Source: Streptomyces fulvoviolaceus
Lineage (GTDB): Bacteria; Actinomycetota; Actinomycetes; Streptomycetales; Streptomycetaceae
Assembly: GCF_000718165.1 (NCBI RefSeq)
Contig: NZ_JOEY01000029.1
Coordinates: 73,504-137,503 of the forward strand
Direction of reading: 5' to 3'
DNA length: 64,000 nt
Both the position numbers and the translations under genes were made by a program. Below are positions 27,101-35,742 of the stretch, piece after piece. The notes beneath the pieces were generated by a model that ran no database searches, was not told the DNA's origin, and saw only the letters and a list, made by a program, of their open reading frames with translations. Position 1 is the stretch's first letter; each line of letters starts with the position of its first letter.

Positions 27101-29292
27101 TGACCACGCACTTCGATACGGCGGTACAGGAGCCCGTGACTCCGTCCGCTCCGTCCGCCCCGCCGGCCCCCGAGGCCGGTGAGCCCAAGCAGCCGTTCGT
27201 GCAGAGACTGTGGCGCGGCCGGCCCGAGGACCCCCGCTGGGTGCGCCCGGCGTTCTGGGGCATGCTCCTCGCCACCGCGGCGCTCTACTTCTACAACCTG
27301 AGCGCCTCCGGCTACGCCAACTCCTTCTACTCGGCGGCCGTCCAGGCCGGCACCAAGAGCTGGAAGGCGATGTTCTTCGGCTCGCTGGACGCGGGCAACG
27401 CCATCACCGTCGACAAGCCCTCGGCCTTCCTGTGGCCGATGGAGATCGCGGCCAGGATCTTCGGCCTGAACTCGTGGACGATCCTCGGCCCCGAGGTCCT
27501 CATGGGCGTCGGCACGGTCGCGGTCGTCTACGCCTCGGTGCGCCGCCGGTTCAGCCCCGGGGCCGGTCTGATCGCGGGCGCCGTGCTCGCGCTCACTCCC
27601 GTCGCGGCGCTGATGTTCCGGTTCAACAACCCGGACGCGATGCTGGCCCTGCTGATGGCGCTGGCCTGCTACTTCGTCGTCCGCGCCGTCGAGGACGGCA
27701 AGACGAAGTGGCTGGTGTACGCCGGTGTGGCGATCGGTTTCGCCTTCCTCGGCAAGACCCTGCAGGCCTTCCTGATCCTTCCGTCCCTGGCCATCGTGTA
27801 CGCGGTCGTCGCCCCGGTGTCGCTGAAGAAGCGCTTCGGACAGCTGGCCGCGGGCACGCTCGCGCTGATCGTCTCCGGCGGCTGGTGGGTCGCGATCGTC
27901 GAGCTGTGGCCGGCGTCCTCCCGCCCCTACATCGGCGGTTCGCAGAACAACAGCTTCCTTGAGCTGACCTTCGGCTACAACGGTCTCGGCCGCCTCAACG
28001 GCGAGGAGACCGGCAGCGTCGGCGGCGGCGGTGGCGGCACCGGCACCGGGCAGTGGGGCGAGACCGGCTGGGACCGGATGTTCAACTCCGAGATCGGCGC
28101 TCAGATCTCCTGGCTGCTGCCGGCCGCGCTGATCCTGCTGGTCGCGGGCCTGGTGGCGACGCGCAAGCTCAAGCGGACGTCGGTGACCCGCGGTTCGTTC
28201 CTTGTGTGGGGCGGCTCGCTGCTGATCACCTTGGTCGTCTTCAGCTACATGGCGGGCATCTTCCACCAGTACTACACGATCGCCCTCGCCCCCTACATCG
28301 CGGCCGTGGTCGGCATGGGCGCGGACGTCCTGTGGAAGAAGCGCGGCGAGATGTGGGCCTCGCTCACCCTCGCGGCCTCCGTCGTCGCGGCCTCGGCCTG
28401 GGGATACGTCCTCCTCAACCGCACTCCCGACTACCTGCCCTGGCTGAAGTGGTTCGTCCTCGTCGGCGGCCTGACCGCCGCGTTCGGCCTGATCTTCGTG
28501 GCCAAGCTCGGCCGGCAGCTGGCGCTCGCCGCGGTGGGCCTGGGAATCGTGGCCTCCCTGGCCGGCCCGACGGCGTACACGCTGAGCACGGTGAACTCCG
28601 CGCACACCGGCTCCATTCCCACGGCGGGTCCGTCGGGCGCGAGCATGATGGGCGGCGGCGGTGGCCGGGGCGGCGGTCCCGGTGGCGGCATGGGCGGCGG
28701 TATGCCCGGCCAGAACCAGCAGAACGGCAACGGCAACACGCAGGGCCAGGGCCAGCAGGGCGGCGGCATGCCCGGCGGCACCGGCGGCACCGGCGGCTTC
28801 GGCGGCGGTATGCCGGGCCAGAACGGCAACACCCAGGGCAACGGAAACACCCAGGGCCAGAACCAGCAGGGCGGCATGGGTGAAGGCGGCGGCATGGGCG
28901 GCGGAGGCGGTGCCGGCGGTCTGCTCAACGGCGCCACCGTCACCGACGAGGCCAAGAAGCTGCTGGAGGCCGACGCCGACAAGTACACGTGGGCCGCGGC
29001 CGCGATCGGCGCCCAGAACGCCGCGAGCTACCAGCTCGCCACCGACGAGTCGGTCATGGCGATCGGCGGCTTCAACGGCACCGACCCGTCCCCGACGCTG
29101 GCGCAGTTCAAGGAGTACGTGGCGGACGGCAAGATCCACTACTTCATCTCCTCCGGCAGCAGCGGCGGCATGGGCGGCAGCAGCAGCGAGGGCACGTCCT
29201 CGCAGATCACCTCCTGGGTCGAGGCCAACTTCAAGAAGGTGACGGTCGGTTCGTCCACCTTCTACGACCTCACGCAGAAGGCGAGCAGCTGA
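27100..29292 (+). CDS. GT39/ArnT-like (YkcB-type) polyprenyl-phosphate glycosyltransferase
   Basis: 730 residues with ~11-12 TM helices. Early external-loop acidic residues (FFGSLDAGNAITVDKPSAFLW) and FRFNNPDAMLALLMALACYF are typical of GT39-like membrane glycosyltransferases. Residues ~520-610 are a Gly/Gln/Asn/Met low-complexity insert (GGGMGGGMPGQNQQNG repeats). A conserved soluble C-terminal domain follows (DEAKKLLEADADKYTWAAAAIGAQNAASYQLATDESVMAIGGF ... FYDLTQKA). The GT2-GtrA/GT39 pair resembles YkcC-YkcB of Bacillus. It would glycosylate a cell-envelope acceptor using a lipid-linked sugar. Confidence 0.88.
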   Translation: MTTHFDTAVQEPVTPSAPSAPPAPEAGEPKQPFVQRLWRGRPEDPRWVRPAFWGMLLATAALYFYNLSASGYANSFYSAAVQAGTKSWKAMFFGSLDAGNAITVDKPSAFLWPMEIAARIFGLNSWTILGPEVLMGVGTVAVVYASVRRRFSPGAGLIAGAVLALTPVAALMFRFNNPDAMLALLMALACYFVVRAVEDGKTKWLVYAGVAIGFAFLGKTLQAFLILPSLAIVYAVVAPVSLKKRFGQLAAGTLALIVSGGWWVAIVELWPASSRPYIGGSQNNSFLELTFGYNGLGRLNGEETGSVGGGGGGTGTGQWGETGWDRMFNSEIGAQISWLLPAALILLVAGLVATRKLKRTSVTRGSFLVWGGSLLITLVVFSYMAGIFHQYYTIALAPYIAAVVGMGADVLWKKRGEMWASLTLAASVVAASAWGYVLLNRTPDYLPWLKWFVLVGGLTAAFGLIFVAKLGRQLALAAVGLGIVASLAGPTAYTLSTVNSAHTGSIPTAGPSGASMMGGGGGRGGGPGGGMGGGMPGQNQQNGNGNTQGQGQQGGGMPGGTGGTGGFGGGMPGQNGNTQGNGNTQGQNQQGGMGEGGGMGGGGGAGGLLNGATVTDEAKKLLEADADKYTWAAAAIGAQNAASYQLATDESVMAIGGFNGTDPSPTLAQFKEYVADGKIHYFISSGSSGGMGGSSSEGTSSQITSWVEANFKKVTVGSSTFYDLTQKASS

Positions 29293-29318
29293 CGTCGACC
29301 GACGGTTGATCGACGGGG

Positions 29319-29348
29319 GAAGGGCGGCGACTTCGGTCGCCGCCCTTC
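29319..29348 (+). terminator. Terminator of the two-component/glycosyltransferase operon
   Basis: Perfect 12-bp stem GAAGGGCGGCGA/TCGCCGCCCTTC with CTTCGG loop and a following TTCG, 27 bp after the GT39 stop. Confidence 0.85.
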
Positions 29349-29360
29349 TTCGTATCTCTG

Positions 29361-29395
29361 TTGTACGCCGTATGGGAACTGTTCTACGGTGTACA
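29361..29395 (+). promoter_or_regulatory. Promoter and TetR-type operator of the DHA2 exporter
   Basis: -35 TTGTAC (29361-29366), 18-bp spacer, -10 TACGGT (29385-29390). The start point would fall at or just before ATG 29398, giving a leaderless mRNA. An 11-bp inverted repeat TGTACGCCGTA/TACGGTGTACA (29362-29372, 29385-29395; one mismatch) covers both hexamers, as expected for repression by the TetR encoded just downstream. Confidence 0.65.
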
Positions 29396-29397
29396 GC

Positions 29398-30879
29398 ATG
29401 TCCGCTCCCGCGCCCGTCACCGTTTCCCAAGGCCACCCCCAACGCTGGCTCATCCTCGGCGTCATCTGCCTCGCCCAGCTCACCGTGGTGCTCGACAACA
29501 CCGTCCTGAACGTCGCGATCCCCTCGCTCACGCGTGAACTGGGCGCGGCCACCTCGGACATCCAGTGGATGATCAACGCGTACTCACTGGTGCAGTCCGG
29601 ACTGCTGCTCAGCGCGGGCAGCGCCGCCGACCGCTACGGCCGCAAGAAGATGCTGATAGCGGGCCTGACCCTGTTCGGTGCGGGCTCGCTGACGGCCGGA
29701 CTGGCCGACAGCACGGGCCAGTTGATCGCCGCGCGGGCCGGCATGGGCGTCGGCGGCGCGCTGCTGCTGACGACCACGCTCGCCGTGGTGATGCAGATCT
29801 TCGCGCCCGAGGAGCACGCCAAGGCGATCGGTATCTGGGCCGCGGTCAACGCGCTCGGGTTCGCGTGCGGCCCGCTGCTCGGCGGCTTCATGCTGGACCA
29901 CTTCTGGTGGGGCGCGATCTTCCTGATCAACCTGCCGGTCGCGGCGATCGGCCTGGTGGCCGCCATCACTCTGGTCCCCGAGTCCAAGAACCCGAGGGGC
30001 GACCGGCCCGACCTGCTCGGCGCCCTGCTGTCGACGATCGGCATGGCCTCCCTGGTGTTCGCGATCATTTCCGGGCCCGACCACGGCTGGACCTCGGGCC
30101 GGGTACTGGTGCCGGCGGCCGTCGCGGTCATGGTGCTGGCGGGGTTCGCGTACTGGGAGAGCCGGATTCCGTTCCCCATGCTCGACCTGCACTTCTTCAG
30201 GAACCAGCGGTTCACGGGAGCGATCGCGGGCGCGGTGCTGATCACCTTCGGGATGGGCGGGTCGCTCTTCCTGCTCACCCAGCACATGCAGTTCGTCCTC
30301 GGGTACGGCCCCTTGGAGGCGGGTGTGCGTACGGCGCCGCTCGCGCTCGCGATCGTGGCGCTGAACTTCTCCGGTCTGGCGGCGAAGGGAGCGGCCAAGC
30401 TGGGGAACCCGGCCGCCATAGGACTGGGCATGGCCCTGATGGCAGGCGGCTTGATATCCATCGCGATGTTCGCTTCCGGCGGTTACGCCGGGACGCTGCT
30501 GGGGCTGCTGCTCATCGGCGCGGGAGCGGCGATCGCCAACCCGGCGATGGCGCACGCGATCATGAGCTCGATTCCGCCGGAGAAGGCGGGGATCGGAGCG
30601 GGGATCAACGGGACGGTGGCGGAGTTCGGGCAGGGGCTGGGCGTTGCGGTGCTCGGCGCGGTGCTGAGCTCACGGTTCGCGGCGTTGATTCCGGTGGCGG
30701 CGGTGTCCCTGCCGGGGGCGTTGGCGGAGGCGGGGTCGGCGGAGGAGAAGGCGCGTATCACCGATGCGTACTCCTCCGGGCTGGAGACCAGTTTGTTGGT
30801 GGGGGCGGTGGCTGTGCTGCTGGGTGGGTTGGTCGCGGCGGCGTTGTTGCGGCGGGCGGAGAGGGCAGAATCCGCCTAG
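29398..30879 (+). CDS. DHA2-family MFS multidrug exporter
   Basis: 493 residues, 14 predicted TM helices. Motif A reads GSAADRYGRKKM, motif C-like segments are NALGFACGPLLGGFMLD, and the N-terminal QLTVVLDNTVLNVAIPSL is the usual DHA2 (EmrB/QacA) opening with its TM1 Asp. It exports drugs by proton antiport. It is followed 145 bp later by a TetR gene whose likely operator overlaps this gene's promoter. Confidence 0.92.
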   Translation: MSAPAPVTVSQGHPQRWLILGVICLAQLTVVLDNTVLNVAIPSLTRELGAATSDIQWMINAYSLVQSGLLLSAGSAADRYGRKKMLIAGLTLFGAGSLTAGLADSTGQLIAARAGMGVGGALLLTTTLAVVMQIFAPEEHAKAIGIWAAVNALGFACGPLLGGFMLDHFWWGAIFLINLPVAAIGLVAAITLVPESKNPRGDRPDLLGALLSTIGMASLVFAIISGPDHGWTSGRVLVPAAVAVMVLAGFAYWESRIPFPMLDLHFFRNQRFTGAIAGAVLITFGMGGSLFLLTQHMQFVLGYGPLEAGVRTAPLALAIVALNFSGLAAKGAAKLGNPAAIGLGMALMAGGLISIAMFASGGYAGTLLGLLLIGAGAAIANPAMAHAIMSSIPPEKAGIGAGINGTVAEFGQGLGVAVLGAVLSSRFAALIPVAAVSLPGALAEAGSAEEKARITDAYSSGLETSLLVGAVAVLLGGLVAAALLRRAERAESA

Positions 30880-30913
30880 GAGCTCGGGAGGTTCTGTCGT
30901 CTCGCGGCTGCAG

Positions 30914-30986
30914 GTTGGTCGTGGCTGGTCGCGCCCACGCGGCGGAGCCGCAGATGTCACAGCCCCGCGCCCCTGAAGGGGCGCCT
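30914..30986 (-). repeat. Dispersed intergenic repeat, copy 2 (inverted)
   Basis: On the minus strand: GCGCCCCTTCAGGGGCGCGG, GGGCTGTGACATCTGCGG, the CTCCGCCGCGTGGGCGCG block, and ACCAGCCACGACC. Same block order as copies 1 and 3. Confidence 0.7.
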
Positions 30987-31024
30987 AACATGACCGGAAT
31001 TGAAAGGTTCTAGGAAGGTGCGCC

Positions 31025-31777
31025 ATGGGCGAGGCAGCCAAGCGGACCAGTGTCTGGCTGGAAGGCAAGGCGCGCCGGAGTGGCCGTAGTGGCGGGCAGC
31101 CGTCCGGGCTCGACCGGGACCGGATCACCGAGGTGACCGTGCGGCTGCTGGACGCCGAGGGACTGGCCAAGTTCTCCATGCGGCGCCTGGCAGCCGAGCT
31201 GAACGTCACCGCGATGTCCGTCTACTGGTACGTCGACACCAAGGACGACCTCCTCGAACTCGCCCTGGACGCGGCCTTCGGCGAACTACGCCTGCCCGAC
31301 CCGGAGGCCGACGGTGAGGACTGGCGCGAGCAGCTGCGCATGCTGGCCACGGAGTACCGGTCCCTGCTGGTACGGCACCCCTGGCTGTCGCCCCTCGCGG
31401 GCACGTTCCTCAACATCGGCCCGAACTCGCTCGCCTTCTCCCGTGTCGTACAGCGGGTCATCCGGCGCACCGGGCTGCCGACCCGCGGCCTGACGGGGGC
31501 GATCTCGGCCGTCTTCCAGTTCGTGTACGGCTACGGCACGATCGAGGGCCACTTCTTCACCCGGGTCGCCGACACCGGTATGACACCGGACGACTACTTC
31601 CGGCACGCCATGAGCACGGTGAACGAGTCCCCGACGACCGCCGAGGTCATCGAGGAGTCCAAGGAGCTCATGGCGGCCCGCGGCGGCGACACGGTCGAGG
31701 AAATGCTGAACCGGGACTTCACCTTCGCCCTGGACCTGCTGGTGGCGGGCATCGAGGCGATGGTGAAAAGGGGCTGA
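31025..31777 (+). CDS. TetR/AcrR-family repressor (TetR-class C-terminal domain)
   Basis: 250 residues. The N-terminal HTH (TVRLLDAEGLAKFSMRRLAAELNVTAMSVYWYVDTKDDLLELALDAAF) is of the tetracycline-repressor class. The C-terminal ligand domain includes SRVVQRVIRRTGLPTRGLTGAISAVFQFVYGY. AGGAAGGTG precedes the ATG. Position and the operator at 29361-29395 point to control of the upstream exporter. Confidence 0.9.
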   Translation: MGEAAKRTSVWLEGKARRSGRSGGQPSGLDRDRITEVTVRLLDAEGLAKFSMRRLAAELNVTAMSVYWYVDTKDDLLELALDAAFGELRLPDPEADGEDWREQLRMLATEYRSLLVRHPWLSPLAGTFLNIGPNSLAFSRVVQRVIRRTGLPTRGLTGAISAVFQFVYGYGTIEGHFFTRVADTGMTPDDYFRHAMSTVNESPTTAEVIEESKELMAARGGDTVEEMLNRDFTFALDLLVAGIEAMVKRG

Positions 31778-31781
31778 ACTC

Positions 31782-32243
31782 TCAGGCGAGCCGTGCCGGA
31801 AAGCCTCCCGTCGCCACCGGACCCCACTTCTCCGGCGTGACCCGAATGATCGACTTGCCCTGCTTCATCATCGCCGTCCGGTACTCGTCCCAGTCCGGAT
31901 GCTCCCCGGCGATGTTCCGGTAGTACTCCACGAGCGGCTCGACGGACTCGGGCGAGTCGATGACCTCCGCGGTGCCGTCCACCTGCACCCACGGCCCGTT
32001 CCAGTCGTCGCTCAGGACGATCAGGCTGACCCGCTCGTCCCGCTTCGCGTTCCGCGTCTTCGCCCGCTCGGGGTACGTCGAGACGACGATCCGCCCCGAG
32101 TCGTCGACCCCGCAGGTCAGCGGCGACCCCTGGGGGCTGCCGTCGGCCCGGCGGGTCAGCAGGATGGCGCGATGACGGGGTCGTACGAAGTCCAGCAACT
32201 CGTCCAGTGATACGGCGGTGTTCTTCGCGATGTTCGGTGCCAT
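31782..32243 (-). CDS. PPOX-class F420-dependent oxidoreductase-like protein
   Basis: 153 residues, a split-barrel flavin/F420-binding fold: RPRHRAILLTRRADGSPQGSPLTCGVDDSGRIVVSTYPERAKTRNAKRDERVSLIVLS, then WVQVDGTAEVID and KSIIRVTPEKWGPVATGGFP. Streptomyces has many such F420-dependent reductases; the substrate is unknown. TAGGCT 7 nt before the ATG suggests a leaderless transcript. It converges with the TetR gene, 4 bp apart. Confidence 0.87.
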   Translation of the reverse strand: MAPNIAKNTAVSLDELLDFVRPRHRAILLTRRADGSPQGSPLTCGVDDSGRIVVSTYPERAKTRNAKRDERVSLIVLSDDWNGPWVQVDGTAEVIDSPESVEPLVEYYRNIAGEHPDWDEYRTAMMKQGKSIIRVTPEKWGPVATGGFPARLA

Positions 32244-32292
32244 GGGCGTCAGCCTAGGCGTCCGGGGTCGGCTCAGCCTGTCCCTGCCGTGC

Positions 32293-33117
32293 TTACGCCG
32301 CCGGCGGCAGCGACTCCCCCTGCACCGCCTGGATGTCCAGCTCGACCTTGAGGGTCGTACCGATGGCCGCGATGCCGGCCTGCACGACCTGGTTGTAGTT
32401 CATGGCGAAGTCCTCGCGCCGCAGCTGCGTGGTCGCGCGGAAGGCGGCCCGGGTCCCGCCCCAGGGGTCGGCGCCGGTGCCGAGGTAGGCCAGGTCCAGA
32501 TCCACGGGCCGTACGACACCGTGCAGGCCCAGTTCGCCGTGCACCGTCCAGCGGTCCGTACCGGCGACCGTCAGGCCCGTCGAGCGGTAGGTGATCTCGG
32601 GGTACCGCTCGACGTCCAGGAAGTCCGCGGACTTCAGGTGGCCGTCCCGCATGGCGTTGCCCGTGTCGATGGAGGCGGCCCGGATCACCGCATCCACCCG
32701 GGACTTGGTCACGTCGTCCGGCGCGACCTCGATCGAGGCGTCGAACTCGGTGAACCGGCCGTGCACGCTGGAGATCCCCAGGTGCTGGGCCACGGCGCCC
32801 ACCGTGGAGTGCGCCGGATCGACGGTCCACGGCCCGGGCGGCGGCAGCTCGGCCCCGCCCTGCCGGGCCAGCGTGATCGTGCCGACCTCGGCCCGGCCGC
32901 TCGCCGTGACGATCGCGCCGGCGGCGGCGGGCGCGTACCCGACGGCGGTGACGATGACGGTGTACGCCCCCGGGGCCAGCGGCTCCGCGTCCCGCACCGC
33001 CCCCTCGGCGTCCGCCTCGGCCCGCAGCACCTGCGAGCCGGTCATGTCGGTCACCGTGACGACCGCGTGCGACACGGCCCACCCGTCCCGCGTACGGATC
33101 TTCGCGGTCAGTCCCAT
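32293..33117 (-). CDS. YceI-family protein with N-terminal carboxypeptidase-regulatory-like domain
   Basis: 274 residues. Residues ~1-85 form a beta-sandwich of the carboxypeptidase regulatory-like type (IRTRDGWAVSHAVVTVTDM ... PGAYTVIVTAVGYAPAA). Residues ~95-270 form a YceI lipocalin-like barrel (GPWTVDPAHSTVGAVAQHLGISSVHGRFTEFDASIEV ... AAIGTTLKVELDIQAV) that in homologues binds polyisoprenoids. There is no signal peptide. ATG 33117 has AGGAG upstream. The next gene leftward of the MarR carries the same accessory domain three times. Confidence 0.85.
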   Translation of the reverse strand: MGLTAKIRTRDGWAVSHAVVTVTDMTGSQVLRAEADAEGAVRDAEPLAPGAYTVIVTAVGYAPAAAGAIVTASGRAEVGTITLARQGGAELPPPGPWTVDPAHSTVGAVAQHLGISSVHGRFTEFDASIEVAPDDVTKSRVDAVIRAASIDTGNAMRDGHLKSADFLDVERYPEITYRSTGLTVAGTDRWTVHGELGLHGVVRPVDLDLAYLGTGADPWGGTRAAFRATTQLRREDFAMNYNQVVQAGIAAIGTTLKVELDIQAVQGESLPPAA

Positions 33118-33140
33118 CTCACCAAACTCCTCTGAAGAAA

Positions 33141-33201
33141 CCGGCCCGTGGTGCAGGGCGCGCACCTCCGCTCAGGGCGCGCGCCCTGCACCACGGGCCG
33201 G
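33141..33201. terminator. Very long hairpin between the MFS fusion gene and the YceI gene
   Basis: A perfect 23-bp inverted repeat (33141-33163 with 33179-33201) around a 15-nt loop. It lies only 9 bp after the stop of the leftward transporter gene and directly upstream of the YceI gene. Confidence 0.75.
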
Positions 33202-33209
33202 GGTTCGAA

Positions 33210-35729
33210 CTACTCGCCGGGGTGGCCGAGTTCGATGTCGTGGTCGTCGACTCCGCGGCCGTTCACCGTCAGGGCGGTGGCCACCGGCGGGTAGCCCGTC
33301 GCGATGACCGTGTACTCGCCGCCGTCCAGGTCGGTGAAGGCGTACGCCCCGTCCGTCCCGGTGGTGGCGGTGCCGACCACGTTGCCCGCGGCGTCCACGA
33401 GCGTGACCCGAGCGTCGGCCAGCGGACCGTGCGGCGCCTTGACGACACCCTGGAGCTGGGCGCCCGAGTCGAGGTCGACCTCGATACGGGTGACACCGGT
33501 GCCGCCGACCTCGACGGGCAGCGCGCGCGGCCGGTACCCGGCGGCGTTCACCGCGACGGTCACGGCACCCGGCACCAGCTCGGCGAAGCCGAACTCGCCC
33601 TGCTCACCGGTGGTCCCGGTGGCCAGCAGATCGCCCCGCACATCGGTGACGATCACCATCGCGTCCTTGACGGGCTCGCCGGTCTGCGCGGCCCGCACCA
33701 GACCGTTCAGCCCGCTGGTGCCGCTGAGCAGGATGTCGTACGACACCGGCTCGCCGTTGACGATCACGGTGGACGCCTGCGGCTGGAACCCGTCCGCGGA
33801 GGCGATCAGGACGTACGACCCGACGCTCGGCGCCTCGAAGGCGTAGGAACCGTCGGCCTGCGTGACCGACCTGCCCAGCTGCCGTCCCGCCAGCGAGATC
33901 AGCGTGACCGCGGCCTGCGGCACGGGCGCGCTCTCGGCGCCGCGGACGAAGCCGTGGACCGGGATGCCGCCGGAGCCCTCCGAAGAAGCCTCCGGGCGGG
34001 CGATCGTGGCGACGGCGGACAGCTTCTGCGTGCCGTCGGGGGCGGTCTCCGTGTCGGAGGAGGCCACGGCCCAGCTCGGGACGTGCTCCTGAGCGGCAGC
34101 CGGAACCTCGGCCTCGGCCGGAGCCGCCGTCGCCTCGGCCGCCTGCGCCATCGCACCCTTCGTCTTCAGCGGGACCTCCTTGATGAACAGCGTGATGAGG
34201 AAGGCGAGCAGCGCCAGGGCCGCCGCGATCAGGAACACGTCCGCGATGCCGTGGCCGTACGCGCTCTCCATGACCGTGCGCAGCGGCGCGGGCAGCTTGT
34301 CCATGTCCGGGATCTCGCCGGTGGAGCTCGAACCGGACGCGAGGGAGGCGTACTTGGGGCCGAGGCCGGCGATGCCGTCCTGGGCGTAGTCGGTGATGCG
34401 GTGGGCCATGACGGCGCCGAGCGCCGAGACGCCCATCGCACCGCCGAGGGACCGGAAGAAGGTGACCGTGGAGCTGGCCGAACCGAGGTCGGACGGGTCG
34501 ACCTGGTTCTGCGTGGACAGCACCAGGTTCTGCATCATCATGCCGACGCCGAGGCCCAGGAGGGCCATGAAGACCGCGGTCTTCCAGTACTCCGTGTCGT
34601 AGCGGATGGTGCCCAGCAGGCCCAGGCCCGCCGTGATGAGCACGCCACCGCTGACCAGCCAGGCCTTCCACTTACCGGTGCGGGTGATGAACTGCCCGGA
34701 CACGGTGGAGGAGACGAACAGGCCGCCGATCATCGGGATCGTCATGACGCCCGACATCGTCGGGGACTTGTCCCGGGCCAGCTGGAAGTACTGGCTGAAG
34801 AAGACCGTGCCGGAGAACATCGCGACGCCCACGAACATCGAGGCGAGCGAGGAGAGGGTGATGGTCCGGTTGCGGAACAGCCGCAGCGGGATGATCGGCT
34901 CACTGGCCTTGGACTCGACGAGCACGAAGATCAGCCCGAGCAGGACCGAGCCACCGACCATCGCGTACGTCTGCCACGACACCCAGTCGTACTTGTCACC
35001 GGCGAAGGTGACCCAGACCAGCAGCAGCGAGACCGCTGCGGAGATGAAGAACGCGCCGGCCCAGTCGACCTTCACCTGGCGCTTCACGACGGGCAGGTGC
35101 AGGGTCTTCTGCAGCACGATCAGCGCGATGACCGCGAACGGCACACCGACGTAGAAGCACCAGCGCCAGCCGAGCCAGCTCGTGTCGGTGATGACACCGC
35201 CGAGCAGCGGACCGCCGACGGTGGCGACCGCGAAGGTCGCGCCGAGGTAGCCGGAGTAACGCCCGCGCTCACGCGGGGAGATCATCGCGGCCATCACGAT
35301 CTGCGCGAGGGCGGAGAGACCGCCGACGCCGATGCCCTGGATCACCCGGCAGGCGATCAGCATGCCGGCGTTCTGCGAGAGACCGGCGGCGGCGGAGCCC
35401 AGCACATAGATGACCAGGGCTATCTGTACGAGCGCCTTCTTGCTGTACAGGTCGGAGAGCTTGCCCCACAGGGGCGTGGCCGCGGTCATGGAGAGCAGCG
35501 CGGCGGTGACGACCCAGGTGTAGGCGGACTGGCCGCCGCCCAGGTCGCCGATGATCTCGGGCAGGGCGTTGGTGACGATCGTCGACGACAGGATCGCGAC
35601 GAACATGCCGAGCAGCAGCCCGGAGATCGCCTCCATGATCTGCCGGTGCGTCATGGGAGCGGCGGCGTCGGCGGACCCTCCGCCGTGCTTCGCATGAGCC
35701 CGCACACCGGCTGGTGTGGTCGTTGCCAT
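33210..35729 (-). CDS. DHA2 MFS exporter with three C-terminal carboxypeptidase-regulatory-like domains
   Basis: 839 residues, against ~500 for a normal DHA2 exporter. Residues ~30-535 hold 14 TM helices (LLLGMFVAILSSTIVTNALPEIIGDL opening; motif A PLWGKLSDLYSKKA; RVIQGIGVGGL). After an Ala/Glu-rich linker, residues ~600-835 contain three tandem Ig-like beta-sandwich repeats of the CarboxypepD_reg/CNA-B type (VHGFVRGAESAPVPQAAVTLISLAGRQLG; LNGLVRAAQTGEPVKDAMVIVTDVRGDLL; LQGVVKAPHGPLADARVTLVDAAGNVVG). It sits 13 bp downstream of a MarR gene in one operon. Confidence 0.88.
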   Translation of the reverse strand: MATTTPAGVRAHAKHGGGSADAAAPMTHRQIMEAISGLLLGMFVAILSSTIVTNALPEIIGDLGGGQSAYTWVVTAALLSMTAATPLWGKLSDLYSKKALVQIALVIYVLGSAAAGLSQNAGMLIACRVIQGIGVGGLSALAQIVMAAMISPRERGRYSGYLGATFAVATVGGPLLGGVITDTSWLGWRWCFYVGVPFAVIALIVLQKTLHLPVVKRQVKVDWAGAFFISAAVSLLLVWVTFAGDKYDWVSWQTYAMVGGSVLLGLIFVLVESKASEPIIPLRLFRNRTITLSSLASMFVGVAMFSGTVFFSQYFQLARDKSPTMSGVMTIPMIGGLFVSSTVSGQFITRTGKWKAWLVSGGVLITAGLGLLGTIRYDTEYWKTAVFMALLGLGVGMMMQNLVLSTQNQVDPSDLGSASSTVTFFRSLGGAMGVSALGAVMAHRITDYAQDGIAGLGPKYASLASGSSSTGEIPDMDKLPAPLRTVMESAYGHGIADVFLIAAALALLAFLITLFIKEVPLKTKGAMAQAAEATAAPAEAEVPAAAQEHVPSWAVASSDTETAPDGTQKLSAVATIARPEASSEGSGGIPVHGFVRGAESAPVPQAAVTLISLAGRQLGRSVTQADGSYAFEAPSVGSYVLIASADGFQPQASTVIVNGEPVSYDILLSGTSGLNGLVRAAQTGEPVKDAMVIVTDVRGDLLATGTTGEQGEFGFAELVPGAVTVAVNAAGYRPRALPVEVGGTGVTRIEVDLDSGAQLQGVVKAPHGPLADARVTLVDAAGNVVGTATTGTDGAYAFTDLDGGEYTVIATGYPPVATALTVNGRGVDDHDIELGHPGE

Positions 35730-35742
35730 GGGCTTCCTTCTC

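Noticed and set aside
26869..29442. 857-codon minus-strand frame over the GT39 gene
   Set aside because: Composition typical of an antisense frame in GC-rich DNA; the plus-strand GT39 gene is certain.
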